A program made the translations under genes and the position numbers. This document shows, piece after piece, positions 16,688 to 24,537 of a stretch of DNA of 50,897 bases. Position 1 is the stretch's first letter. Each line of letters opens with the position of its first letter. Below the pieces are notes generated by a model. It ran no database searches and was not told the DNA's origin. It saw only the letters and a list, made by a program, of their open reading frames with translations. Source of the stretch: Clostridia bacterium (lineage in GTDB: Bacteria > Bacillota > Clostridia > Christensenellales > Aristaeellaceae); NCBI GenBank assembly GCA_017410455.1, contig JAFQQT010000059.1, forward strand, positions 1 through 50,897, given 5' to 3'.

Positions 16688-19600
16688 TTACTCTGCGGTC
16701 GTGTCGGCAGTGGCGGAGGCTTCGGGCAGCGTGGTGGGCAGCCCGAACTCCTCGCGCTTCTTGAGCAGTTCCTTGTCGATATCGCGGATGTTGAGGTACA
16801 GCGTCTCGCGCGGGTTGGCGAGGTCAGCCACAACGTCCTCGAAGGCGTAGGAAATCATGCGGGTGTTCATGTAGTAGCCGGGAACGGCGGGCATGCTGAC
16901 CAGGTTCTCGTACTGGGCCAGCAGCTGCTCCTGCTCGTAGTTGGACCAGGGCAGCTGGCGGATCACATTGGGGTCAGCCGCGGGGTAACGGGCGGCGGCG
17001 CCCATGATGGATTCCAGCGTGGTGGCGTAGGAGACCTGCTGCTCGGTGGCGTTCCACCACTGGATGAACTCCCAGGCGGCGTCGCCCTTGCTGCGGGTCA
17101 GGGCAGCATTCATCATCACGGTCTGCACGGTATCGCAGACGTAGGTGTTGTCGATGGTGCCGTCTTCCTTCATGGTGCCGGGCAGGGGAGAGAAGCTCCA
17201 CAGGCCCTTGATTTCCGGCGCGAAGATCTCCAGCGTGCAGTAGGTGGTGTAGTCCGTCACGCCCATGGGCATCTCGCCCGTGCGGAAGCGGTTGTTGAAG
17301 TCCGCCTGCACCTCCAGGCCGTGGACGGTGAACAGGTCGGTGTACCACTTGAAGGCTTCCATCGCCTCATCGGAGTAGAGCGCGGAGGCCATGCCGTAGG
17401 TGCCGTTCTCGCCCTCTTCGCCCAGGTAGATCTCGCCCTCGTTCTGGTACACCATGGCCATGAAGACGTTCAGGCCGGTGCCCACGCGGGTGGAGGGCAT
17501 GTAGAACTCGTAGTTCTCGCGGTTGAGGATGGGGATGAGCTCCATCACATCGTCCCAGGTCTGGGGGACGCTTTCGATGTTCAGCTCCTCCATGACGTCC
17601 TCGCGGTAGAAGAACATCTGGAAGGTGACCTGCTCGGGGATGCCATAGGAGCCGCCGTTGTAGGTGGTGGCGCGCATGACGCCCTCGGAGTAGCGGGAAA
17701 CGAAGGCGTCGAAGCCTTCCATCTGGCTCAGATCCACCGTGGCGCCACGCATGGCGAAGTCCTGCGCGGTGGTCTGGCCCAGGCCGATGACCACGTCCGG
17801 GCCGTTGCCGGCCAGGGCGGCACGCAGCACCACGTCCATGGGGATCAGCTGGAGCTTGACGCGGATGCCGGTCTCGGGGGAGAAGGTTTCGTCGATCATG
17901 TTCTGGATGATCTGGGCCTGCTCGCGGCCGGCAGAGGCCATCCACACGGTGATCTCCGTATCGCCGGCCTCAGCGGTGTCGTCAGAAACGACGGAGCTGG
18001 TGGAGGTGAAGAAGGTGGCGAAGAAACGCTGCGTTTCCGCCACGATGCCCTCGAAGAAGCTCTCGCGCGGGGTGGGCAGGGAAGCCGTGTCGGCGGAGAG
18101 GATGATGGCGTCCAGCTCCAGGGGCATGCTGGAGATATCGTTGATCCAGGTGCCCAGGGCAGCGATGTTGTTCTTGAGCTGGCTCAGCTCCTCAACGATG
18201 CGCTCCGGATCCTTCGACAGACCTTCGGCCTGGATGGCCATCTTCTCCAGCATGGCGGTGTTCTCGCCCTTTTCGCCGGTGATGGCGACCATCTGGTCCA
18301 CCAGGCGGAACAGGCGCTCGCTCTCGGCGACCAGCGTATCCACAAAGCCGGGAACCTTGTCGGCGATCTCGTAGTCAATGTAGAGGCTGGGCACCTGGCC
18401 GGTGATCTGGATGGTGGACAGGTACAGGGCGTTCAGCGTGCGCAGGGAGGCTTCCACCTCGGACACCACGCCGCCGATGGAACCCAGCACACACTCCAGG
18501 GTGATGGCGTTCCTGCCGGCCTTGAGGGGGATGAGGTAGGGCGTGCCATCCTCGGTGGCGAAGGTGTAGTTCTGCATCACGCCGGAGTAATCAAAGCCCA
18601 CGACCTCGGCCTCGGCGAAGGGAACCTCGCCGTTGACCATCAGGCGGCGGTAGGCAGTGACGCCGCGGGAGGTCTGACGGCCCTTGAAGGAGAGCACGTA
18701 GAGGCCGTCCTCGGGAACCTCGATCTCCCAGGTGATGGCGTCGCCGGGCAGGGCCCAGCTGCTGGCGCCGATGGTGGGGTAGAGGATGTGCCAGGCGTGG
18801 AAGGGTACCAGCGCCGCGTCGGAGTAGTTCTTCTGCACCGTCACGGCGGGGGAGGTCTTCAGCACGTCGGTGGTGGCGTTTTCCACCTCGAGCACGGTGT
18901 GCTTCGGGTTGCCGTTCTCATCCGTATCAGCGGGATAGTCGCGGCGCTCGGCCTGGCCGACGATGGGCTCCCCGGCATAGGCGGGGATGCCCTCCCACTC
19001 CGCGCTGGCGGCCTCGTAGGCGGGCAGTTCCGGCGCCGCCATGAAGGTCAGGGAGGAGATGGCCAGGGGCTCCTTCACCGCCACGAAGGTGAGGGTGTGC
19101 TCACCGGCGGTGAGGTGGAGGATCAGCGGGGCGCCGGAGCGGCGATCGTAATCCTCCAGGAACACGACCTGCTCGCGGAGCACCTCGCGGGCGTTGGGGC
19201 GGATCTCGTTGCCGCTCTTGAGGCGGATGTCCTCATCGCGCCACAGGCGCTTGAAAACGATCTGCTCCAGCGCGTCATAGGGCGCCTCGCCATCGATCAG
19301 GACCTGGCGCTGCACGTCGGAGGTGGTGCCGGGCAGCGCCACATAGCCAACCTGCAGGTTGTAGAAGCCTTCCTCCTCAACGGTGAAGGTCCAGGTGACA
19401 GAACCGGTATCGGAGGTGTTCAGGGCGGTCACGTCAACGGTTTCCACGTCAACGTCCGCAAAGTTGATGCCCTCGGGGAAGGCACTGGTGGCCGCGTCAT
19501 CACCGGCCACGCCGGAGAAAACGTCCACTTCCACGACCGCGCCGGCATTGACGCCGGTATAGCCGTGTTCGTCCAGATAGGCCTGGTAGACGGCCTCGCG

Positions 19601-19732
19601 GGCGTTGCCCTCGCTTGTCCCGGGCACTGCGTACATAGGCTTTTCGCCGCCTGAGAGCAGCAGGACAAGCAAAATGACAACCGCGACGACCCCGATCGCC
19701 AGACCGATCAGGAGCTTTTTGTTCCTGGTCAC
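16688..19732 (-). CDS. Membrane-anchored substrate-binding protein with CBM35-like modules
   Basis: About 1014 residues. I prefer the GTG at 19732, about 11 bases from AAAAGGGG; the frame also has a GTG at 19744, but that overlaps the ribosome binding site. An uncleaved N-terminal span (KKLLIGLAIGVVAVVILLVL) replaces the usual lipobox. Two beta-sandwich modules resembling CBM35 follow (about 60-215 and 235-405; EEEGFYNLQVGYVALPGT, PEDGLYVLSFKGRQTSRG). Next is a helical stretch (about 420-585), then a family-1 extracellular solute-binding domain (about 595-1010; TEITVWMASAGREQAQIIQN, GNGPDVVIGLG). It should catch an oligosaccharide for the permeases downstream. The long fusion is unusual for this family. 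Confidence 0.85.
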   Translation of the reverse strand: MTRNKKLLIGLAIGVVAVVILLVLLLSGGEKPMYAVPGTSEGNAREAVYQAYLDEHGYTGVNAGAVVEVDVFSGVAGDDAATSAFPEGINFADVDVETVDVTALNTSDTGSVTWTFTVEEEGFYNLQVGYVALPGTTSDVQRQVLIDGEAPYDALEQIVFKRLWRDEDIRLKSGNEIRPNAREVLREQVVFLEDYDRRSGAPLILHLTAGEHTLTFVAVKEPLAISSLTFMAAPELPAYEAASAEWEGIPAYAGEPIVGQAERRDYPADTDENGNPKHTVLEVENATTDVLKTSPAVTVQKNYSDAALVPFHAWHILYPTIGASSWALPGDAITWEIEVPEDGLYVLSFKGRQTSRGVTAYRRLMVNGEVPFAEAEVVGFDYSGVMQNYTFATEDGTPYLIPLKAGRNAITLECVLGSIGGVVSEVEASLRTLNALYLSTIQITGQVPSLYIDYEIADKVPGFVDTLVAESERLFRLVDQMVAITGEKGENTAMLEKMAIQAEGLSKDPERIVEELSQLKNNIAALGTWINDISSMPLELDAIILSADTASLPTPRESFFEGIVAETQRFFATFFTSTSSVVSDDTAEAGDTEITVWMASAGREQAQIIQNMIDETFSPETGIRVKLQLIPMDVVLRAALAGNGPDVVIGLGQTTAQDFAMRGATVDLSQMEGFDAFVSRYSEGVMRATTYNGGSYGIPEQVTFQMFFYREDVMEELNIESVPQTWDDVMELIPILNRENYEFYMPSTRVGTGLNVFMAMVYQNEGEIYLGEEGENGTYGMASALYSDEAMEAFKWYTDLFTVHGLEVQADFNNRFRTGEMPMGVTDYTTYCTLEIFAPEIKGLWSFSPLPGTMKEDGTIDNTYVCDTVQTVMMNAALTRSKGDAAWEFIQWWNATEQQVSYATTLESIMGAAARYPAADPNVIRQLPWSNYEQEQLLAQYENLVSMPAVPGYYMNTRMISYAFEDVVADLANPRETLYLNIRDIDKELLKKREEFGLPTTLPEASATADTTAE

Positions 19733-19830
19733 GGGTCGATTCACCCCTTTTGCGTATTTGGTGCCCGGAGCCCCGGGCGGAATGGCTTCGGAGCCGTGGC
19801 TCCGGGCTTGTCAGGCATGTGAATGAGAAA

Positions 19831-19870
19831 AGCGGGCGCTGATTGGGCATCTGCCCTCTCAACGCCCGCA
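19831..19870 (-). terminator. Hairpin-T terminator between the two binding-protein genes
   Basis: On the minus strand a stem GCGGGCGTTGA.../...TCAGCGCCCGC encloses a smaller GGGCA/TGCCC hairpin and is followed by TTTTCTC. It lies 30 bases after the stop of the first binding-protein gene. It probably makes that gene the most abundant message, with limited readthrough into the rest of the array. Confidence 0.75.
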
Positions 19871-19899
19871 GGGTTACTTAACTTGATCGCGCAGAGAGA

Positions 19900-21906
19900 T
19901 TACTCGGCGACAACCTCAACCTCGATCTCGACCTCGGCGGTGTTGCCGGCGTAGTCGGTCACGGTCAGGGTGACGAAGTAGAAGTCCGGGAAGGAGGTGT
20001 CCAGCTCGGTGGTGTCAGCCACGATGTTGGCCTTGATGTCCAGGCCATCGGCGTCCACAGCGGTCTCGACGTAAGCGCCGGCCCAGTCGATGGCTTCCAT
20101 GTCGGAGTCCATGGCGATGGTGGGCAGCTCAGCCTTCACGGTCAGGGTGGGAGCGGTGGTGTTCTCAGCGTTGTAGACGATGACGTCGACCTTCGCGGAG
20201 CCCTCGTTGCCAGCCTTGTCGGTGAAGATGGCCTTGGCCTGGTAGGTGCCAACGGTGGTCACGTCAACGCGGTTCTCGACCTCGTAGATGGCCATGTAGG
20301 GATCCATCACGCCGTCGAAGCCGTCCTCAGCGGTGAAGAACTGGGCCCAGTCGATGGCAGTCAGGTCGGAATCCTTGGCAACGATAGCCTTGCCGGAGAC
20401 GGACACGGAGGGAGCCTGGTTGTCGTTGAGCTCGGTGGAGCCCAGGATGGCGGTCATCTCATCAACGACCTCGGTGAACTTGTTCAGGTTGGCCTTGATG
20501 GCGATGTCGTAGGCGGGCATGCCGTCAACGCCGGCCAGGCCCTTGCCCATGATCTGATCCCAGGGATCGCGCATGCCCAGGTTGCCGGACACGTCGTTGG
20601 GGATGCACAGCTCGGAGTTGAAGATGAAGGCGTCCAGAACCTTCTGGCCGTAAACTTCGTTGTCGATGTTCAGGCCGTACTTCATGGCCTCGTCCTCAGC
20701 GACGGCAGCCTTGTACAGGTCCATATCGGTGACGCCGGCCTTCAGGGAGTAGTAGGTCTCCCAGTAGGTGCGGTAGGAAGCCAGGGTCAGCTCGGTCATC
20801 TCGGGAGAGACGCCCTTGAGGATGCCGTCGATATCGCCGACGGAGATGACCTGACGGTAGGCGGGATCATAGGTGACGGTGCCGTCCTCGGCAACGGTGA
20901 CCAGATCGTCAGCAGCAGGCCAAGGCATGATGGCGATGGACTCACCACGGGCGGAACAGGAATCAGCAAAGCCCTTGATCATCCAGATGGGGCAGTCGGC
21001 GAAGACAGCAGCGCCGCGGCCCAGGTCGTTACCGGCCTCGCACCACTGGGGGGTCCAGCCGTCGTCGTACACGCCACAGACCTTGGCGTAGCCCAGATCC
21101 AGCAGCTCCTTGATGTAAGCGATGGCCTCGATGGACTCCGCGGAGTCAGCGATCACGCCAGCATCACCGTAGATGCCGCCGCCGTTGGCGTACATGGCAG
21201 CCAGGCCGGCGAAGCGGTAGTCGGTCTCGTAAGCGGCAATGGTCTCTACCTTCGCGCCGTCGGGAGCGGGGGTGTTGCCATAGTAGGCGTCGATCTTGGC
21301 CAGGTAATCCTTGAAGTTGGACCAGGTCCACTTACCCTGGGCCAGCAGGTCCATGGGGTAGATGGTGTTACCGTTCTCGTCCTTCAGGGCGTCGACCTTC
21401 TCGATCATGGTCAGGTTGACGCACAGGGTGAAGTACTCGGTGAAGGACACGTTGGTGTTGATGAAGTAGTTGTGGCCGAACACGGCAGTGGGCCACATCC
21501 ACTCAGCGCCTTCGAAGATGTAGGCGTAATCGTCCAGGGGCTGCAGGATGTTCTGCGCCAGAACGGTGCTCTCGGAGCCGGACCACATGCGGGCGATTTC
21601 GCAGCAGGGGTTGCCGGCCAGCACGGACAGAACCAGCTCGGAGCGGGTGTCCTGAGCGTACTGCACGTGGACGATCTTGACGTTGTGCTTCTCCAGCACG
21701 GCGGCCTCGGCGGCCAGACGCAGCTGACGGTCAGCCTCGTCGGTCATGGAGTAGGTGCCGGTGGTCTCGTCGATCTGGTTGGGGTCCTGACCAGCGGTCC
21801 AGTGGGTGCCCCAACGCACGATGATGGGCTCCTCGGCAACAGCGATGGCGGGCAGCATGGCCACAACCATCAGCATGGCGAGCAGCAGGGCGACAAACTT
21901 CTTCAT
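19900..21906 (-). CDS. Extracellular solute-binding protein with C-terminal Ig-like domains
   Basis: 668 residues, ATG at 21906 behind GAGGAGG. A signal peptide (MKKFVALLLAMLMVVAMLPA, cut near AVA-EE) has no lipobox Cys. Residues about 25-500 look like a sugar-type solute-binding domain (EPIIVRWGTHWTAGQDPNQI, SVLAGNPCCEIARMWSG, QGKWTWSNFKDYLAKIDAYY). The end carries two Ig-like domains of the DUF5011 sort (about 500-585 and 590-668: AKAIFTDKAGNEGS, FVTLTVTDYAGNTAEVEI). The first gene of the array, with its own strong promoter and a terminator behind it, so probably highly expressed. With no lipid anchor it may be held at the surface through the Ig-like tail. Confidence 0.87.
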   Translation of the reverse strand: MKKFVALLLAMLMVVAMLPAIAVAEEPIIVRWGTHWTAGQDPNQIDETTGTYSMTDEADRQLRLAAEAAVLEKHNVKIVHVQYAQDTRSELVLSVLAGNPCCEIARMWSGSESTVLAQNILQPLDDYAYIFEGAEWMWPTAVFGHNYFINTNVSFTEYFTLCVNLTMIEKVDALKDENGNTIYPMDLLAQGKWTWSNFKDYLAKIDAYYGNTPAPDGAKVETIAAYETDYRFAGLAAMYANGGGIYGDAGVIADSAESIEAIAYIKELLDLGYAKVCGVYDDGWTPQWCEAGNDLGRGAAVFADCPIWMIKGFADSCSARGESIAIMPWPAADDLVTVAEDGTVTYDPAYRQVISVGDIDGILKGVSPEMTELTLASYRTYWETYYSLKAGVTDMDLYKAAVAEDEAMKYGLNIDNEVYGQKVLDAFIFNSELCIPNDVSGNLGMRDPWDQIMGKGLAGVDGMPAYDIAIKANLNKFTEVVDEMTAILGSTELNDNQAPSVSVSGKAIVAKDSDLTAIDWAQFFTAEDGFDGVMDPYMAIYEVENRVDVTTVGTYQAKAIFTDKAGNEGSAKVDVIVYNAENTTAPTLTVKAELPTIAMDSDMEAIDWAGAYVETAVDADGLDIKANIVADTTELDTSFPDFYFVTLTVTDYAGNTAEVEIEVEVVAE

Positions 21907-21961
21907 GGGGGTTGCCTCCTCTTTGTTGTTACGGATGGTTACATCCGCTTGGGGAACTTAT

Positions 21962-21982
21962 CCATCCGGTGAAACCGGATGG
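21962..21982 (-). other. Stem-loop in the binding-protein leader
   Basis: A nine-base perfect stem (CCATCCGGT/ACCGGATGG) with a three-base loop lies in the roughly 150-base 5' leader, about 55 bases before the start codon. A second short hairpin (GCGGATG/CATCCG) follows it. This could stabilise the message or be a regulatory structure; no known riboswitch was recognised. Confidence 0.5.
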
Positions 21983-22063
21983 AACACAGAGGCGCAGGAA
22001 ACCGGGCCGCTGAAAGCTGGTTGCGGCGGTCAGCGGTCGATCCATGCGCCAGATGTTGACTCT

Positions 22064-22092
22064 ATTGTACATGAGATTGTCGGGGTTGTCAA
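22064..22092 (-). promoter_or_regulatory. Strong SigA promoter of the ABC/DUF5696 array
   Basis: On the minus strand the consensus -35 TTGACA (22087-22092) is followed by a 17-base spacer and the -10 TACAAT (22064-22069). It is the closest match to consensus in the window. Confidence 0.88.
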
Positions 22093-22131
22093 GAGATTGG
22101 CAGCGTATTTTGTGGGAATTCACATAAACAT

Positions 22132-22156
22132 AAAACGTTTTCGGATGAAATTTCAT
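22132..22156. promoter_or_regulatory. Two AT-rich palindromes upstream of the array promoter
   Basis: AAAACGTTTT (22132-22141) and ATGAAATTTCAT (22145-22156) are perfect palindromes 40-65 bases upstream of the -35. The first has the central CG seen in LacI/CcpA-type operators. They are candidates for activator or repressor binding. Confidence 0.4.
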
Positions 22157-22183
22157 GAAAAGCACACGTTGTCCATGTTACAA

Positions 22184-22214
22184 GAAAAGGACAGGCAATG
22201 TGACATGCCTGTCC
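22184..22214 (-). terminator. Terminator after the GH35 gene
   Basis: On the minus strand a nine-base stem (GGACAGGCA 5' arm, TGCCTGTCC 3' arm) is followed by TTTTCTTG. It separates the GH43/flavodoxin/GH35 operon from the array promoter. Confidence 0.88.
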
Positions 22215-22254
22215 CTGTGAGCAGGTTCGTGTAATCCCTGGGTAAGTTGGGGGA

Positions 22255-23997
22255 TCAGCCCAGGTCCGGTTCGTCCCGGAGGAAGGCCTGGCCGGCCTTG
22301 CCCTCGGTTTCCAGGATCAGCAGCTCGTTCTCCCCCTCGCGCAGCAGGGGCGCGGGGATGTACAGGCGCTTCTGCGGGCCGATCTCCCAGAAGCGGCCGA
22401 GGCAGAAGTCGTTCAGCATCACCGTGCCCTTGCCCCACCCGGGCAGCTCCAGCCAGGTATCGGCCTTCTCATCCACGGAGAAGGTCAGGTGATGCACGGC
22501 GGGCACGCCGGCGGGCGCGGCGCCTTCGGGTCGGAAGGAGGCCATGGCCTGCTCGTCGCAGGTGACCATCTCCCAGCCGAACTTCTGGTGATCGTTGATG
22601 ACCACGCCGGAGTCGATGCCCTTGCGCTGGTGCTCGAGCTTGAAGGAGTAGTTCACGCGCCCCATGTTCTCCACGAGGATCTCCAGCACCGCGCCCTTGC
22701 GCACAGGCACGGGGGTCTCGAAGTGGTGGGCCTTTTGCAGGTCGTGGTCGTACAGGGTGGCGATGATTTCCCCGTCCAGCAGGATGACCGCACGGTCGTT
22801 GGCGGAAACGAGCTGGATCTTGCGCAGCTCCGTTTCGTTCACAAGGGTGGTGCGGTAGAGGGTGTAGCCGTAATTCTGGCCCAGGCGCTCCATGCTCATG
22901 GGGCAGACGCTGCGCACGGCGTCGCGCTTTGCCAGCAGGTGCGTCAGCGGCTCGGAGGCCATGCGGGTCGCCTCGCCATAAGCGCGGCGGGGGATCTCCG
23001 GGATGTCGATGACGGGGGCGGGGCCGTTGCGCTTCTCGATCTCGGCCTTGAAGAGGCGGTACTTCTCCGTGATGCGGCCGTCCTCGGTCAGCAGCGCGTC
23101 GTAGTCGTAGCTGGTCACGTCGGGGGTGAGCCTATCGTAGTAGTTGGAGCCGTTCATCAGGCCGAAGGAGGTGCCGCCGTGGAACATGTAGATGTTGATG
23201 TGCCCCAGATCCAGCGCGTCGCCGAAATCGCGGGCGGAGGGCGCGGCGTCGGTGTGGGCGTGCTTGCCGCAGCCCCAGTGGTCGAACCAGCCGCACCAGT
23301 ACTCCATGCACATCAGGGGCTGGATGCCCATCTCCTTCATGTAAGCGAAGCGTTCCTTCGTGTGGGAGCCGAAGTTGCCGGTCTGGAACACGCCGTCCAC
23401 CTTGCCGCAGACGAGCATATCATGCTCCGGGCCGTCGGAGGTGACAAGGGGCACGTTGATGCCGCGCTCGATCATGCCGTCGCGCAGGGCGGTGAGGTAT
23501 TCCTTGTCGTCGCCGTAGGAGCCGTACTCGTTCTCCACCTGCATCATGATGATGGGGCCGCCGTTTGTGATCTGCAGCGGAGCCAGGCGGGGGAGCAGCT
23601 CGTCAAAGTAGGCGAGGAATTCCTTCATGTAGGGCCCGTAATTGCAGCGGAAGCGCATGCCGTCCTCCGCCAGCAGCCAGGCCGGGAAGCCGCCGAACTC
23701 CCACTCGGCGCAGATGTAGGGGCTGGGGCGGATGATGACCCACAGGCCCAGCTCCTGGGCGATGCGGATGAAGGCGCACACGTCGTGGTCGCCCCCGAAG
23801 TTGAATTCGCCGCGGTTCGGCTCGTGGAAATTCCAGGGGATGTAGGTCTCCACGGTGTTGCAGCCCATGGCCTTCAGTTTCAGCAGACGGTCGCGCCAGT
23901 ACTCGGGCACGACGCGGAAATAGTGGATGGAGCCGGAAATGACCTGATACTTTTCGCCGTTGAGGTAGAAGTCGTCCTTGATTTCAAAGATGCCCAT
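22255..23997 (-). CDS. Beta-galactosidase, glycoside hydrolase family 35
   Basis: 580 residues with no signal peptide, so cytoplasmic. The GH35 TIM barrel fills residues 1-about 320; beta-sandwich domains follow and end with a jelly-roll. Catalytic residues are the acid/base Glu157 in MMQVENEYGSYG and the nucleophile Glu232 in MEYWCGWFDHWG. It would remove terminal beta-galactose from imported oligosaccharides. It is the last of three minus-strand genes, 30 bases after the flavodoxin-like gene, with GGAGG nine bases before the ATG. The length is normal for the short bacterial members. Confidence 0.95.
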   Translation of the reverse strand: MGIFEIKDDFYLNGEKYQVISGSIHYFRVVPEYWRDRLLKLKAMGCNTVETYIPWNFHEPNRGEFNFGGDHDVCAFIRIAQELGLWVIIRPSPYICAEWEFGGFPAWLLAEDGMRFRCNYGPYMKEFLAYFDELLPRLAPLQITNGGPIIMMQVENEYGSYGDDKEYLTALRDGMIERGINVPLVTSDGPEHDMLVCGKVDGVFQTGNFGSHTKERFAYMKEMGIQPLMCMEYWCGWFDHWGCGKHAHTDAAPSARDFGDALDLGHINIYMFHGGTSFGLMNGSNYYDRLTPDVTSYDYDALLTEDGRITEKYRLFKAEIEKRNGPAPVIDIPEIPRRAYGEATRMASEPLTHLLAKRDAVRSVCPMSMERLGQNYGYTLYRTTLVNETELRKIQLVSANDRAVILLDGEIIATLYDHDLQKAHHFETPVPVRKGAVLEILVENMGRVNYSFKLEHQRKGIDSGVVINDHQKFGWEMVTCDEQAMASFRPEGAAPAGVPAVHHLTFSVDEKADTWLELPGWGKGTVMLNDFCLGRFWEIGPQKRLYIPAPLLREGENELLILETEGKAGQAFLRDEPDLG

Positions 23998-24027
23998 GCG
24001 GGTGATCCTCCGTATATTAGGTAGTAG

Positions 24028-24525
24028 TTATTCCTTGCCGGCCCATGCCAGCACAGCCGTCAGTTCCTTCTCACTGACGAAATCGCCGCCGGACAGCAGC
24101 AGCTCCGCCATGCGGGCCTCGCCGGGGGTGGCGTCCTTTTTGGCGGCCATGGCTTTGGTCAGCATTCTGATGGCCAGCTTGTAGGGCCCCCTGAGCTTCG
24201 TGACGTCCATGCCGCCCTGTACGGTGAAGACGGGCACGTCTGCCGGGAGGCGGCAGGCCTTGCGGGCGGCTTCGTCCTGCGCACCGGTGTCGCCCAGGCT
24301 CACGCCGATGACAGCCTCAACGGCGAAGCGCTTTGCGGCCTTCTTGTAATCCTTGACTGAGCCGGCCATCAGCCAGCCCATGTAGATGATGGGCGTGCCG
24401 GCGGGCAGGGTCTTCTGCGCGTCAGGGAGCGTGTGCGCCGGGATTCCTAGCTTCTGGAAGAGGATCGTGGCGTACCGGGCGGTGTAGCCGGTGTTGGAGA
24501 CGTAAACGATCGCCTTTGCGTTCAT
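24028..24525 (-). CDS. Flavodoxin-like protein
   Basis: 165 residues. The start (AIVYVSNTGYTARYATIL) has the Ser/Thr-rich phosphate loop of flavodoxins, and PIIYMGWLMAG and VFTVQGGMDVTKLRG fit the next strands of that fold. The C-terminal third is helical and unlike classic flavodoxin. It resembles the flavodoxin-domain group that includes protoporphyrinogen oxidase-like proteins, but no heme gene is near. It lies between two glycosidase genes in a tight operon, which is odd; a role in sugar use is not evident. Confidence 0.78.
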   Translation of the reverse strand: MNAKAIVYVSNTGYTARYATILFQKLGIPAHTLPDAQKTLPAGTPIIYMGWLMAGSVKDYKKAAKRFAVEAVIGVSLGDTGAQDEAARKACRLPADVPVFTVQGGMDVTKLRGPYKLAIRMLTKAMAAKKDATPGEARMAELLLSGGDFVSEKELTAVLAWAGKE

Positions 24526-24537
24526 GCGGAGCCTCCG

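Noticed and set aside
15884-19654. Open frame of over 1,200 codons opposite the permease and anchored binding-protein genes
   Set aside because: Same antisense composition artefact in GC-rich DNA; the minus-strand proteins have clear families.
21907-22060. Riboswitch upstream of the first binding-protein gene
   Set aside because: The leader holds stem-loops but no recognisable aptamer core, so only an unassigned structure is reported.
5988-22250. An ATPase for the two importers
   Set aside because: No Walker A plus ABC signature protein is encoded anywhere in the window; a shared ATPase elsewhere is expected.
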